Part shown: one piece after another, positions 9,674 to 18,137 of the stretch
Layout of the letters: every line of letters starts with the position of its first letter
How positions within the stretch are numbered: the stretch's first letter is position 1
NCBI GenBank assembly: GCA_903904835.1
Contig: CAIVEI010000147.1
Span: 1 to 43,252, forward strand
Source: an uncultured Schlesneria sp.
GTDB lineage: Bacteria; Planctomycetota; Planctomycetia; Planctomycetales; Planctomycetaceae
Length of the DNA stretch: 43,252 bases
Reading direction: 5' to 3'
Program-made: the position numbers and the translations under genes
The notes under the pieces: model-generated
The model's database searches: none
The model's input: only the letters and a program-made list of their open reading frames with translations
What the model was told of the DNA's origin: nothing

Positions 9674-11116
9674 TCAATCTAATGATCCTTTCTTTAATCC
9701 GGGGTCAGATGCGACGGGAATTCGGCCGGATTTGGCTGCCGCTTTCAGGGTCTCAAAATCGCTTTCGGATTGGTCTGCATAAGCGATTCCGAATTCGCCT
9801 AATGCCTCATCAAAGGCCTCACCTGAGCCGAGATATCCCGAAATCGTCGATGGATCACCTGCTTTTGCGTGTGCACGAGCGAGTCCCCAGCCGCACAATT
9901 GCGCGTACTCTTCCAAGTCCGAAGTCGACATTTGGCTGGTATCCATAGACAGCTTCATATCTCTCAATTGTCGAAAGTAATAGCCGCGTCCTTCCGAGTC
10001 ATTGGCCCAGCCGAGAAATTGGTCGCTGGCCGCTTGCATCAAGCGTTGACCGTGAACGATTCGGTGCCCATGGTGCGTTCGTACGCTTTTACCAACGAAC
10101 TTTTCCAGTACGCTGGCTCTTGCTTCCTTAATTTGCAGAACCAAAGCCGCATCGTCGGGATCGAGCATTAAAATGATTCCACATCGTAAACCAACACTTC
10201 CAACACCAACAACTTTATACGCGACATCGACCATCTGATAACGGTCGAGCAATACACGTCGCTCATCCGATAAAGTTCCACGATATTGCTGAATTAAACC
10301 GTGGATTTCCTTCAACAACGGCTCGAACTGCGTTGGGTGGGAGATGAGCGGAGGATGGTCTTTCAATTGCAACTGGTTGTTATGATCCCGATGTGTGATC
10401 TTTGGCAGCAACTGGTCGATTGTCCGTTTGCTTGCCGCATCGATAATCTGCTGGCATCGCGTTTTTGAGCCAATATCCGGCGACCGTTTCATTAATTCGG
10501 CGGCATCCAGTCGCATGTACCACAATTCGAGAGGTGACATTGCTTCAAACTGTGCGAGATGTTCACGATAAGATTTGGCGGTGGCTCGTCCCAATTGTTT
10601 CTGGATTTCCTCAGGTGCCGGCACCTGCAGTTCACGTGACGCCAGGACGACGCTTGCGACAAGCCGCTTGACATCCCATTCCCATGGTGCCTGTCGACTT
10701 TCGTCAAAGTCGGTGATGTCGAAGATCAAGTTTCGCTCAGGCGTTGCGAACCAGCCAAAATTCTGCAAATGGCAGTCGCCGCAGACCTGAACGCGAATGT
10801 TCGTTGTTGGCAGAACTGCAAGGTCGGCTGCCATGACGGCTGCCGACCCTCGCAAGAAGGCGAGGGGAGATTGCAACATTCGAGCGAAGCGGAGCGGAAT
10901 TAAGTTCGGCAATCGATCGTGATTCGACTCTTCAAGGATGGCGACGATGTCGGCGCGACTGACGGGAGGCTTCCACACCGCATGCGAGGACCGTGGAATC
11001 GCATCCCGAAGATTCTTACCGTCCGCAAGTCGTTGCGCGCGAGGTTTAGTCGTCGGCGTCGTGTCGGGCATTGATGACGAATTCGAGGCGAATTCATTTT
11101 TGGCTGCGGAAGTCAT
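9674..11116 (-). CDS. DUF2252 family protein
   Basis: Protein of 480 residues with no signal peptide, so cytoplasmic. It matches DUF2252 by the motifs RFARMLQSPLAFLRG, VCGDCHLQNFG and FDITDFDE, which resemble the catalytic and metal-binding loops of aminoglycoside-phosphotransferase/kinase-like folds. The acting substrate is unknown. CGDCH is part of the family's conserved loop and is not a heme site. The ATG at 11116 has AAGGA 7-8 bases upstream, which supports it over the later Met at residue 17. The gene lies 62 bases behind the MgtC-family gene on the same strand, so the two may be cotranscribed. Confidence 0.88.
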   Translation of the reverse strand: MTSAAKNEFASNSSSMPDTTPTTKPRAQRLADGKNLRDAIPRSSHAVWKPPVSRADIVAILEESNHDRLPNLIPLRFARMLQSPLAFLRGSAAVMAADLAVLPTTNIRVQVCGDCHLQNFGWFATPERNLIFDITDFDESRQAPWEWDVKRLVASVVLASRELQVPAPEEIQKQLGRATAKSYREHLAQFEAMSPLELWYMRLDAAELMKRSPDIGSKTRCQQIIDAASKRTIDQLLPKITHRDHNNQLQLKDHPPLISHPTQFEPLLKEIHGLIQQYRGTLSDERRVLLDRYQMVDVAYKVVGVGSVGLRCGIILMLDPDDAALVLQIKEARASVLEKFVGKSVRTHHGHRIVHGQRLMQAASDQFLGWANDSEGRGYYFRQLRDMKLSMDTSQMSTSDLEEYAQLCGWGLARAHAKAGDPSTISGYLGSGEAFDEALGEFGIAYADQSESDFETLKAAAKSGRIPVASDPGLKKGSLD

Positions 11117-11178
11117 CGAGCATCCTTAATCAGACGAACACGACACATGTCGATTGAAATGATTTTGAGCTTGGCTCT

Positions 11179-11724
11179 TCAATCGTCCGGAAACTCGGAT
11201 TCGCTTAATCTTTGGATGGCGCCAGTATTCGGGAATGTGCCAGCGTTTGGAGGGAGCGATTCTGGTGCTGGAGCAAAGCGCAACACCTGCTGCTCGACCC
11301 AGCGACCAACGAGCAGGATTCCGGATGCCAGCCCAAATGCACAAGTGGCGAGTCGCCATTGCCCCAATCCGCAAATCATCCCAAGGATTGCGGTCACCCA
11401 AATCGATGCGGCGGTTGTTAATCCGTGGATCTCATCTTTTCCCTGCGCTCGAATGATGACGCCGGCTCCCAGGAATCCGATTCCCGACAGGACCCCTTGA
11501 ACCGTCCGCAGGACGCCGTCACCCGGATGGGTTTCGTCACCCGGCATGACGATCACGCTGACCATCGAGATTGCTGCGGCTCCCATGCTGACGAGTGCCA
11601 AGACTCGAATTCCAGCAGGCTTTCGATGCAGGTCGCGATCAATTCCAAGAATTCCGCCGAGCAGAGTTGCGATCCCAAGGCGAAGAATCATTTCGTGTAA
11701 TTCGTCACAGTCAGCTGGATTCAA
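11179..11724 (-). CDS. MgtC/SapB family membrane protein
   Basis: Protein of 181 residues with four or five hydrophobic helices in the N-terminal 130 residues. The family signature is clear: LLGGILGIDRDLHRKPAGIRV near the start and the glycine-rich GVLSGIGFLGAGVIIR helix followed by GLTTAASIWVTA. Family members are inner-membrane proteins linked to Mg2+ limitation and control of membrane potential or ATP synthase in other bacteria. Here the ion or partner is unknown. The start is a TTG at 11724 with AAGGAA 8 bases upstream; a later ATG (11691) is possible but would trim the first helix. The C-terminal tail is short and lacks the ACT-like domain of Salmonella MgtC. Confidence 0.9.
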   Translation of the reverse strand: MNPADCDELHEMILRLGIATLLGGILGIDRDLHRKPAGIRVLALVSMGAAAISMVSVIVMPGDETHPGDGVLRTVQGVLSGIGFLGAGVIIRAQGKDEIHGLTTAASIWVTAILGMICGLGQWRLATCAFGLASGILLVGRWVEQQVLRFAPAPESLPPNAGTFPNTGAIQRLSESEFPDD

Positions 11725-12001
11725 GACAATTCCTTGTGAACGAAGGGGAGCGAGTGCAATTCAGCATGTCCTCATTTCTGATGAGAATCAAGCGAAAACG
11801 GTTTCTGCGGCTACGGCGTTTCGACGTTCCCAGGCGGCGAGTATCGGCTTAAATCGGAATCTCTGGCTGGATAAATTCCGGAGCGATTGCCAGAAATGGT
11901 GCCTGTTCTCTCCGTTTGATTTGCATCCAGAGAATCCAGATGCCACACTGCCGTGCCGTTTGAAAGCCCTTTTTAACATGGTTGAATGACAGAGGCATAC
12001 A

Positions 12002-13282
12002 ATGTCCGAGTTGCTCGCGCAGCGGTTATGCGCTGAACTGACGAATATCGTCCTGATCGATCCCCACACGCACATTAATCCCCATTCGCCCGCCTCGAAA
12101 ACACTGGCGGACATCATGGGATACCATTATTACACGGAATTGGCTCATTCATCGGGGATGCCTAAATCGCAGATCGAAGAGCCAGGACTTGATCCGAAAA
12201 CAAAAGTCGGGCGTCTCGTCGAATCGCTTAAAAATCTGGACAATACCGTTCAGGTCAGTTGGCTGGTGGAATTGTGCCGGAAGTTTTTTGGATTCACGGA
12301 TGAACGGATTACGACGGCAAACTGGGAATCGCTTTACGACAACGCGGCATCGAAGATGGCCGAAAAGGACTGGGAAGATCAATGCTTGAAGCAATCGGGC
12401 ATCGAACGAGTCTTCCTCACGAATGATTTCGACGATCCGCTAACCGGGTTTGATACGAAGCGGTATATCCCGTGCTTAAGAACGGATGAACTTGTCTTTC
12501 ACTTCACAAATCCGGCCGTCCGTGAGCGATTAGCCAGGGCGACCGGCATTGAGCCGTCCGGTCCTGCAAAAATTCGGCAGGCAATCGGCAAATTGTTTGA
12601 GCACTTCGTTCGGCACGGTGTGAAGGCCTGTGCGATCAGCCTGCCACCAAGTTTTGCGCCTCGTCTGCCGACGAGCGCCGATCTGGAAGAGCGTCATTTC
12701 AATGCATCGTTCATCGACGCCGAATCTGAATCAAAAGGTGTTGGTCAAAACTGGATTTTCTGGACGATCGCCGAATTTTGTTCCGAGTTCAAACTTCCGT
12801 TTGACCTGATGATCGGTGTCAACCGACGCGTCTATCCGACCGGAGTTTTTCAAGGTCAAGACCTGTTCGACCAGCGGGTCTCGTTGATTCAGTATAAGGA
12901 TCTGTTCAATACGTTTTCGCAGGTGACATTTCCTGTATCAGTGCTTGCTCAGACGAGCAACCAGGAACTGGTCAGCTATAGCTGGATCTTCCCAAACATC
13001 GTGACGAACGCACATTGGTGGTATTCTAATATACCTGCGTACATTGAGGTGGACACGAAGGCACGTCTTCAAGCGGTCCCGCGTAACAAGCAGATCGGCT
13101 ACTACAGCGATATGTACAAGCTCGAATTTGCATGGCCGAAGTTCAGCATGTATCGACAATGCTTGGCACGAGTTCTGGCTCAAGATTTCGTCGTTGCGCG
13201 AAAGTGGAGCGAGGACGAAGCTCTTGCGCTGGGGCGACAGGTATTACGCGGGAACGTTGAGTCGATTTTTAACGTTGATTGA
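12002..13282 (+). CDS. Glucuronate isomerase-like amidohydrolase
   Basis: Protein of 426 residues, cytoplasmic. The N-terminal DPHTHINPH (D20, H22, H24) is the first metal-binding motif of amidohydrolases. Several segments resemble uronate isomerase (UxaC): the WLVELCRKFFGF region, VFLTNDFDDPL, the AHWWYSNIP segment, and the late YYSDMYKLEF, whose Asp would be the last metal ligand. UxaC interconverts D-glucuronate and D-fructuronate. This protein is shorter than E. coli UxaC (470 residues) and has no hexuronate-pathway neighbours, so the real substrate could differ. The ATG has AGAGG 6 bases upstream. It is transcribed divergently from the MgtC-family gene across a 277-base gap. Confidence 0.75.
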   Translation: MSELLAQRLCAELTNIVLIDPHTHINPHSPASKTLADIMGYHYYTELAHSSGMPKSQIEEPGLDPKTKVGRLVESLKNLDNTVQVSWLVELCRKFFGFTDERITTANWESLYDNAASKMAEKDWEDQCLKQSGIERVFLTNDFDDPLTGFDTKRYIPCLRTDELVFHFTNPAVRERLARATGIEPSGPAKIRQAIGKLFEHFVRHGVKACAISLPPSFAPRLPTSADLEERHFNASFIDAESESKGVGQNWIFWTIAEFCSEFKLPFDLMIGVNRRVYPTGVFQGQDLFDQRVSLIQYKDLFNTFSQVTFPVSVLAQTSNQELVSYSWIFPNIVTNAHWWYSNIPAYIEVDTKARLQAVPRNKQIGYYSDMYKLEFAWPKFSMYRQCLARVLAQDFVVARKWSEDEALALGRQVLRGNVESIFNVD

Positions 13283-13379
13283 AAACGGATACTTTCGTTT
13301 CGCTGGAACTCGCTTTAGAATTTATTGTCTCACCGTAATTCGATGAAATCGATATCCTTAAAACGCTCGGGGCCGTGAC

Positions 13380-15080
13380 ATGGCGCATTTGATACTTCTG
13401 CTCGATGGTCAAGCAACGACGATTGAACTCTCTTCCGATGAGACGATGCTCGGGCGAGATCCAAAATGCACCCTCGAAATCAAATCGGGGATGGTGTCTC
13501 GCAGGCATGCGCGGGTCTTTAAGAATGCCGACGAGTTTCTCGTGGAAGATATGGGGAGCGGCAACGGAACATTTGTAAACGGAAGCAAGATCGAAGGCCC
13601 GAAACCTATCAAGCATGGGGATCGAATCAAGCTCGGCCCAGTTCTTTTGCGTTTCGAGAATAATCTGGGCGGTGAAGTACGTCCGGTTCCTCCACCCCGG
13701 CCCACACCTTCAAGGTTGACATCTTCTCCCTCCGACATTGGTGCGACGTTTAATGTCGAAGTCGATGACGATGACGACGAATCCACCATGATGACCGGCA
13801 GAGCGACCGGTTTTGGTAATCTGGAAGTCAAACCGGAAGCCAAGCTGAAGGGGGTTCTCGAAATCAGCAAGGCGCTTGCCGGGACGGCAAATATCGATTC
13901 GCTGCTGCCAAAGATTCTGGACACTCTGTTCAATATTTTCCCCCATGCCGATCGGGGTTGCGTCCTATTGAAAGACGAGATCACCAGTAAAATGATCCCG
14001 CGTGCGATGAAGCATCGCCGCGCTGGCGATGATGAAACGGTGAAACTCAGCCGAACAATTCTCAAAAAAGTGCTGGAAGACAAAACCGGTATTCTGTCTT
14101 CTGACGCCTCAAATGATTCACGGTTTGAGGCGAGCGAATCGATCGCGAATCTCACGATCCGTTCGATGATGTGTGTGCCGATGTTGAGTACCGAGGGCCA
14201 GCCGATGGGTGTCATCAATATCGACACTCAAAACCCCTTTAATCAATTTCAGCCAGACGATCTTGATCTGCTGATGGCCGTGGCCGGACAGGCAGCGATG
14301 TGCTACGAACAGGCGAAACTGCTTGTTACGGCCATGGAAAAGCAGAAGCAGGACAAAGAAATGGACATTGCGATGGGAGTCCAGCGATCGCTGCTTCCCA
14401 CCGAATTGCCATCTGCAGACGGCTGGGAATTCTTCGCCTCGTACGATACCGCTCAGGCGGTTGGCGGTGACTATTACGATGCGTTTTTTGTCGAAGACGG
14501 CAAAAAGATCTGTCTCGCATTCGGCGACGTGGCAGGCAAGGGGGTTCCTGCATCTCTCGTGATGTCTCGAATTGCGACCGTAGTGACGAACGTGATGACC
14601 TTCGTCGGGGATGTCTGTGAAGCGGTCAATCGCATTAACGACCAGATGTGTACTCGCGCCGTCGAGGGGCGTTTCGTCACGTTTGTCCTGTGTGTCATCG
14701 ACATCGCAACAGGCGAGATGACGATCGGTATTGCCGGACATATGCCCATCATGATCCGTAAGACAGACGGAACGGTCGTCGAATTCGGTGAAGAAATCAT
14801 CGGAGTCCCGATTGGCGTAATGGAAGGGTACCCCTACGAAGTCATGACACGGACGATCGAACCGGGCGAAACATGCGTCATCTACACCGACGGTGTCAGC
14901 GAAGCGATGAATCCCGACAATGACCTTTATGGCGTCGATCGTCTCCGAGGACTGATGGAGGCAAGTACCGGCGGTCACGCCGATGCGCTGGGAAAAGTAA
15001 TCCTCGCCGACGTCCGCAAATTCGCCAACGGACGAGCTCAAAACGACGACATCACCATCATGGTCTTCGGTCGCAAATGA
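13380..15080 (+). CDS. FHA-GAF-SpoIIE protein phosphatase
   Basis: Soluble signalling protein of 566 residues. An FHA domain (about 5-95) has the phosphothreonine-binding pattern LGRD (24-27), SRRH (40-43) and GNGTFVNG (61-68). A proline-rich and then acidic linker (about 100-137) follows. A GAF domain covers about 158-315, then a charged helical connector (318-335). A PP2C-like SpoIIE/RsbU domain covers about 328-566 with QRSLLP, GGDYYD (D364, D368), FGDVAGKG (D383) and YTDGVSEA as metal-binding motifs. It probably dephosphorylates Ser/Thr targets, such as an anti-sigma-factor antagonist, in response to a phosphorylated partner and a small-molecule or redox cue. No anti-sigma partner gene lies nearby. 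Confidence 0.93.
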   Translation: MAHLILLLDGQATTIELSSDETMLGRDPKCTLEIKSGMVSRRHARVFKNADEFLVEDMGSGNGTFVNGSKIEGPKPIKHGDRIKLGPVLLRFENNLGGEVRPVPPPRPTPSRLTSSPSDIGATFNVEVDDDDDESTMMTGRATGFGNLEVKPEAKLKGVLEISKALAGTANIDSLLPKILDTLFNIFPHADRGCVLLKDEITSKMIPRAMKHRRAGDDETVKLSRTILKKVLEDKTGILSSDASNDSRFEASESIANLTIRSMMCVPMLSTEGQPMGVINIDTQNPFNQFQPDDLDLLMAVAGQAAMCYEQAKLLVTAMEKQKQDKEMDIAMGVQRSLLPTELPSADGWEFFASYDTAQAVGGDYYDAFFVEDGKKICLAFGDVAGKGVPASLVMSRIATVVTNVMTFVGDVCEAVNRINDQMCTRAVEGRFVTFVLCVIDIATGEMTIGIAGHMPIMIRKTDGTVVEFGEEIIGVPIGVMEGYPYEVMTRTIEPGETCVIYTDGVSEAMNPDNDLYGVDRLRGLMEASTGGHADALGKVILADVRKFANGRAQNDDITIMVFGRK

Positions 15081-15086
15081 TTTTAA

Positions 15087-15198
15087 TGCGCGATGAGGGA
15101 TGGGTTGGGAGTGGGGATGTCGATTGCGCGTTGAGGCAGCCGGTTGGTTGCGTGATGAGGGGTGGGTTAGGAGTGGGGGTGTCGATTACGCGTTGAGG
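15087..15198. repeat. Two tandem copies of a ~50-bp intergenic repeat
   Basis: Two copies of a G-rich unit lie just behind the stop codon of the FHA-GAF-SpoIIE gene: 15087-15136 and 15149-15198, separated by 12 bases. Both run TGCGYGATGAGGGRTGGGTT and on to a CGCGTTGAGG end, with only a handful of differences. A third, diverged copy lies at 24699-24746 behind another stop codon. There is no coding potential and no strong inverted repeat inside the unit. Confidence 0.75.
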
Positions 15199-15286
15199 TC
15201 GAAATCAAGAAATTTCCGCCGTTTCGCACTTGCAACTTGATCATGAAGAAGGCTCCGCTGATCCACAAAAATTGTGTCTGGGAGTC

Positions 15287-15787
15287 TTACCGCGATCTTC
15301 CACGGACTTCGGCACCGGATCTTGCCGCAAGAAGTGCGACGTTGGCTTCAAAGTGGTTCTGGTCAAAGCCCTGCCAGGCAGCGATTTCGCGTCCTTTGGC
15401 TGTGATCAGCCAGATTTCATAGGCACCGCCGAGTGCCGGTATCAGCATGTCGAAAATGAAGCCAAAGATGAATTGAAGGGGCCCGAGTAACAAGAAGGTC
15501 CAAATCCCCGGCCCGACGGAATTATATTTCGTTTCGACATAGATCACGCCGGGTAGATTGCATTTTTCTGGTTTTAGCGGCATGAAGCCAAAGTAGAGCT
15601 GGGTTCGAAACTTATCGCCATTGACGGTTGATACTCGATAAGTTCCCGTCAGTGCAATCGGCAAAATACAGGCCAGAATTCGAACCCACCAGGGAAGGTA
15701 CGTGACCAGCACTATGGGTAGCAACATCAACCCCAAAGCCCAATAACGTGGTTGAAGTTTCGGCTCGGGTTGGAGATGAATTTCCAT
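15287..15787 (-). CDS. Hypothetical membrane protein
   Basis: Protein of 166 residues from the ATG at 15787; a TTG 9 bases earlier is less likely because a possible ribosome site would sit too close to it. Two hydrophobic helices lie at about 15-45 (WALGLMLLPIVLVTYLPWWV and the stretch after it), a third near 93-120 (WTFLLLGPLQFIFGFIFDML), and a soluble tail follows. I do not recognise a named family. The tail (YEIWLITAKGREIAAWQGF) reads like a small cytoplasmic domain. It is transcribed towards the FHA-GAF-SpoIIE gene and may be cotranscribed with a small upstream frame (15830-16057). Confidence 0.7.
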   Translation of the reverse strand: MEIHLQPEPKLQPRYWALGLMLLPIVLVTYLPWWVRILACILPIALTGTYRVSTVNGDKFRTQLYFGFMPLKPEKCNLPGVIYVETKYNSVGPGIWTFLLLGPLQFIFGFIFDMLIPALGGAYEIWLITAKGREIAAWQGFDQNHFEANVALLAARSGAEVRGRSR

Positions 15788-16210
15788 CGATTTCAATCCT
15801 GCGGAAGTTGAGTACGGTAAAGCATTCCATCAGACCGTCGTGAATGATCGTTCGTCAAGGTTGATGAAGATTTCGTAATCATGTTTATTTACCGACATCG
15901 ACATCATTTCAACCGAATTTGGATCACGGAAATGGCAGGTGAAGCCAAACGCAACGAACAGGCCTCCCAAATAGAAAGTTTTAACAATTTGTGTGAAGTG
16001 TTTGACAATAATTGGAATCCGATGATCTCGATTGGTAGCATGATTGCCTGACTTCATCGCGTCATCATTCTATTTCAGCCTGAATCATTCATTGGTGTAT
16101 CGTTTCAATTCAGAAGTTTGGCTGGCACCGAATCCGAACTCTCCTTGCAATTCGAGGCGTACAACCTGGTTTGTGACAATTTGAGTCGCGTTCTTCCCAG
16201 AAAGTTTGCC
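15788..16210. other. Divergent intergenic region
   Basis: This gap of 423 bases separates the membrane-protein gene (minus) from the zinc-ribbon protease gene (plus). Apart from the doubtful small frame at 15830-16057 I see no gene, repeat or RNA. Promoters for both flanking genes must lie here, but I cannot place -35/-10 boxes with confidence. Confidence 0.5.
15830..16057 (-). CDS. Possible small hypothetical protein
   Basis: Frame of 75 codons with an ATG start at 16057, ending 42 bases upstream of the membrane-protein gene on the same strand. It has one hydrophobic stretch (TFYLGGLFVAFGF) and a charged C-terminal part. Amino-acid use looks natural and the codons resemble the neighbours, but there is no clear ribosome-binding site and no recognised family. 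It could be a real short membrane protein or chance. Confidence 0.35.
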   Translation of the reverse strand: MKSGNHATNRDHRIPIIVKHFTQIVKTFYLGGLFVAFGFTCHFRDPNSVEMMSMSVNKHDYEIFINLDERSFTTV

Positions 16211-17971
16211 ATGAAAATTCCCGTCAGTTGTGGATCCTGCTCACATGAGTTTTCTGCAAACGAAACTTCAGCGGGAAAACGGGTGAAATGTCCTGTTTGT
16301 GGCGAAGGGGTTCGAGTTCCTCTCGAGGCCGAAGAGCAGGAATTGCCGCGCCGTGCTTCAGGAAACAAAAAATCCAAGGGGAAAAGCAGTAAGTCTGCTG
16401 GAATTTCTCCGATGATGGTTGGAATTGGCGCTGGTGCAGGTGGAGTTGCCGTTTTGGGACTCGCACTGATGTTGTTGAGCAATCGCGGTGGAAATCAGAT
16501 CGTGCCCGCGGTAGCACCCGCAACAACATCCTTGACTGCAACAGTACCTCAGCAGCCGACGCCACAACCGTCGGTCGCCCACGGAAACATGCAGATGCCA
16601 CCGATGTCGCCTGCCATGGCACAAAATCCGATGCCGCCGACGAGTCCGGCAATCGCACACAATTCTGGCTCTCCGAATTCTGGAAATCCGAACGTTCCGG
16701 CTTTACAACCGCCGAACAATCCTGTTCCAAATCCTCCAGTGCTTCCCCCGGCAGGTGCTGCGGGAGCACAAAAGCCCGTAGCATCGGTTGACACGGCACC
16801 GCTTCGCGAATTGACCATGCCTGAATTGGTTGCACAGATTGAAAAATCCGTCGTGCGGATCATTGTTAAAAGTGATCAAGGGGCAAGCGTCGGTAGTGGT
16901 TTTGTCATCGATGCAGATGGCAGCATCATGACGAACTACCACGTGATTGAAGGAGCAAGAACTGCCGAGGTTGAGTTTGACTCGGGGGATAAGGCTAAGG
17001 TCGTTGGCTTTACGACTGTTGATAAAGAACGCGACCTTGCCATCATCAAGATTGATCAAGGGCAAAAACCGTTTATTCAGGTCCGTGTTGCGAATGAACT
17101 CCCTCAGAAAGGTGAGAAAGTTGCTGCGTTCGGAGCTCCGCGCGGGCTGTCATTTACCGCATCGGACGGAATTATTTCGGCGATTCGGAAAACTCCCGAG
17201 TTTCCCGCCAGGTCTGCTGGAACCTATTTGCAAACCACAACACCCATCTCACCTGGAAACAGCGGTGGGCCATTGGTCAACATGCGTGGTGAAGTTGTTG
17301 GTGTCAACAGCTTCAAGATGGAGGGAGAAAATCTGAATTTCGCTGCGTCTGCAACGGATGTTCGTGAAGTAATATCCGGTCGAGGTGATAAGGTGACACC
17401 ACTGTCTCCCGACGCCCTTCCCATCGTTTATACGGAAAAAGCATTTGGGCGAGCCGAGAATCTGGCAGGAACGACGAAAGGGAACATGCTTCTCGGTCAA
17501 ATACACGATGCCATTATCATGATGCTTCCGTTTACCTTCGATCCGAGCGGGCGTGTTTCGGACAACGTAGAACTTCAAGTCGAGAAAAACCTCATTAAAA
17601 AAGCGGGCTGGACGAAAGTGACTCGACAATCGCAGGTCAAGGGAAGTACTGCGCTTGTGGTCGTTCTGATCTATTTTCAACAGGCGGAAAAGGTCAAAGA
17701 TGCTGACAAGAAATTAGTCAGCGAACTCATGTGTCGGGTTCGGATTGTAGCTCGAGATGTTGATAAAGACGGAGTGGCTTACACTGCCATTGTGTGGGAT
17801 GAGAACGGTGCCTTGGGAACCATTTCCATCAACTCGTTGCTTGGAGGGGGGTTTCCACCCGCAATGAAAGCGAAGATCTCCGAGTTTTTTAACAAGATCT
17901 ACGTCGGCATCAAAAAAGCACAGCGCGGTACGGATGACAGTGCCGACGGGAAATCGGATGCGGGAAAGTGA
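16211..17971 (+). CDS. Zinc-ribbon, membrane-anchored trypsin-like serine protease (HtrA-like, no PDZ)
   Basis: Protein of 586 residues from the ATG at 16211; an in-frame TTG 93 bases upstream would add an unlikely leader. The N-terminus is a zinc ribbon (C7, C10, C27, C30), followed by a basic linker and one transmembrane helix (about 65-93). A Pro/Met/Asn-rich linker covers about 100-190. A trypsin-like domain covers about 200-385 with the full triad: H244 in TNYHVIEG, D275 in RDLAIIKI and S351 in SPGNSGGP. The last ~200 residues match no family I know and replace the PDZ domains of DegP/HtrA proteins. It is probably an envelope protease whose zinc ribbon faces the cytoplasm, with substrate selection through the C-terminal domain. 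Confidence 0.88.
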   Translation: MKIPVSCGSCSHEFSANETSAGKRVKCPVCGEGVRVPLEAEEQELPRRASGNKKSKGKSSKSAGISPMMVGIGAGAGGVAVLGLALMLLSNRGGNQIVPAVAPATTSLTATVPQQPTPQPSVAHGNMQMPPMSPAMAQNPMPPTSPAIAHNSGSPNSGNPNVPALQPPNNPVPNPPVLPPAGAAGAQKPVASVDTAPLRELTMPELVAQIEKSVVRIIVKSDQGASVGSGFVIDADGSIMTNYHVIEGARTAEVEFDSGDKAKVVGFTTVDKERDLAIIKIDQGQKPFIQVRVANELPQKGEKVAAFGAPRGLSFTASDGIISAIRKTPEFPARSAGTYLQTTTPISPGNSGGPLVNMRGEVVGVNSFKMEGENLNFAASATDVREVISGRGDKVTPLSPDALPIVYTEKAFGRAENLAGTTKGNMLLGQIHDAIIMMLPFTFDPSGRVSDNVELQVEKNLIKKAGWTKVTRQSQVKGSTALVVVLIYFQQAEKVKDADKKLVSELMCRVRIVARDVDKDGVAYTAIVWDENGALGTISINSLLGGGFPPAMKAKISEFFNKIYVGIKKAQRGTDDSADGKSDAGK

Positions 17972-18008
17972 CAGCGAAGGCATTAATGGGCTGTCGCAGC
18001 CTGTCTTT

Positions 18009-18035
18009 CTGGAAATCGGTGAACGCTATTTCCAG
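18009..18035. terminator. Inverted repeat after the protease gene
   Basis: A perfect 8-bp inverted repeat, CTGGAAAT / ATTTCCAG, has an 11-base loop and lies 38 bases after the protease stop codon and about 100 bases before the WecA-like gene. It could be a weak terminator or a protein-binding site. No T-run follows it, so the role is open. Confidence 0.35.
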
Positions 18036-18137
18036 GAATCCTTGTTCTCACGAGTGACTCAACTCCAACGTTTCCTGCGAAGCGGCGTAAATGGTCGAGT
18101 TTCAGTTCCTTTGTTTGTTACCGGAACAGCTTGATTC

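Noticed and set aside
10775-10790. CGDCH in the DUF2252 protein, which looks like a heme c motif
   Set aside because: The protein has no export signal and CGDCHLQNFG is part of the conserved DUF2252 loop, so heme attachment is unlikely.
13409-15041. Long minus-strand frames (272 and 307 codons) opposite the FHA-GAF-SpoIIE gene
   Set aside because: They lie antisense to a clear multi-domain gene, and their composition (Ser, Arg and His-rich) is that of a reversed coding strand.
15087-15198. The tandem repeat as a CRISPR array
   Set aside because: There are only two units, the spacer is 12 bases, the units are diverged and no cas gene is present.
16118-16210. Extended N-terminus of the zinc-ribbon protease starting at a TTG
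   Set aside because: The added 31 residues have no conserved character, and the zinc ribbon begins right after the ATG at 16211.
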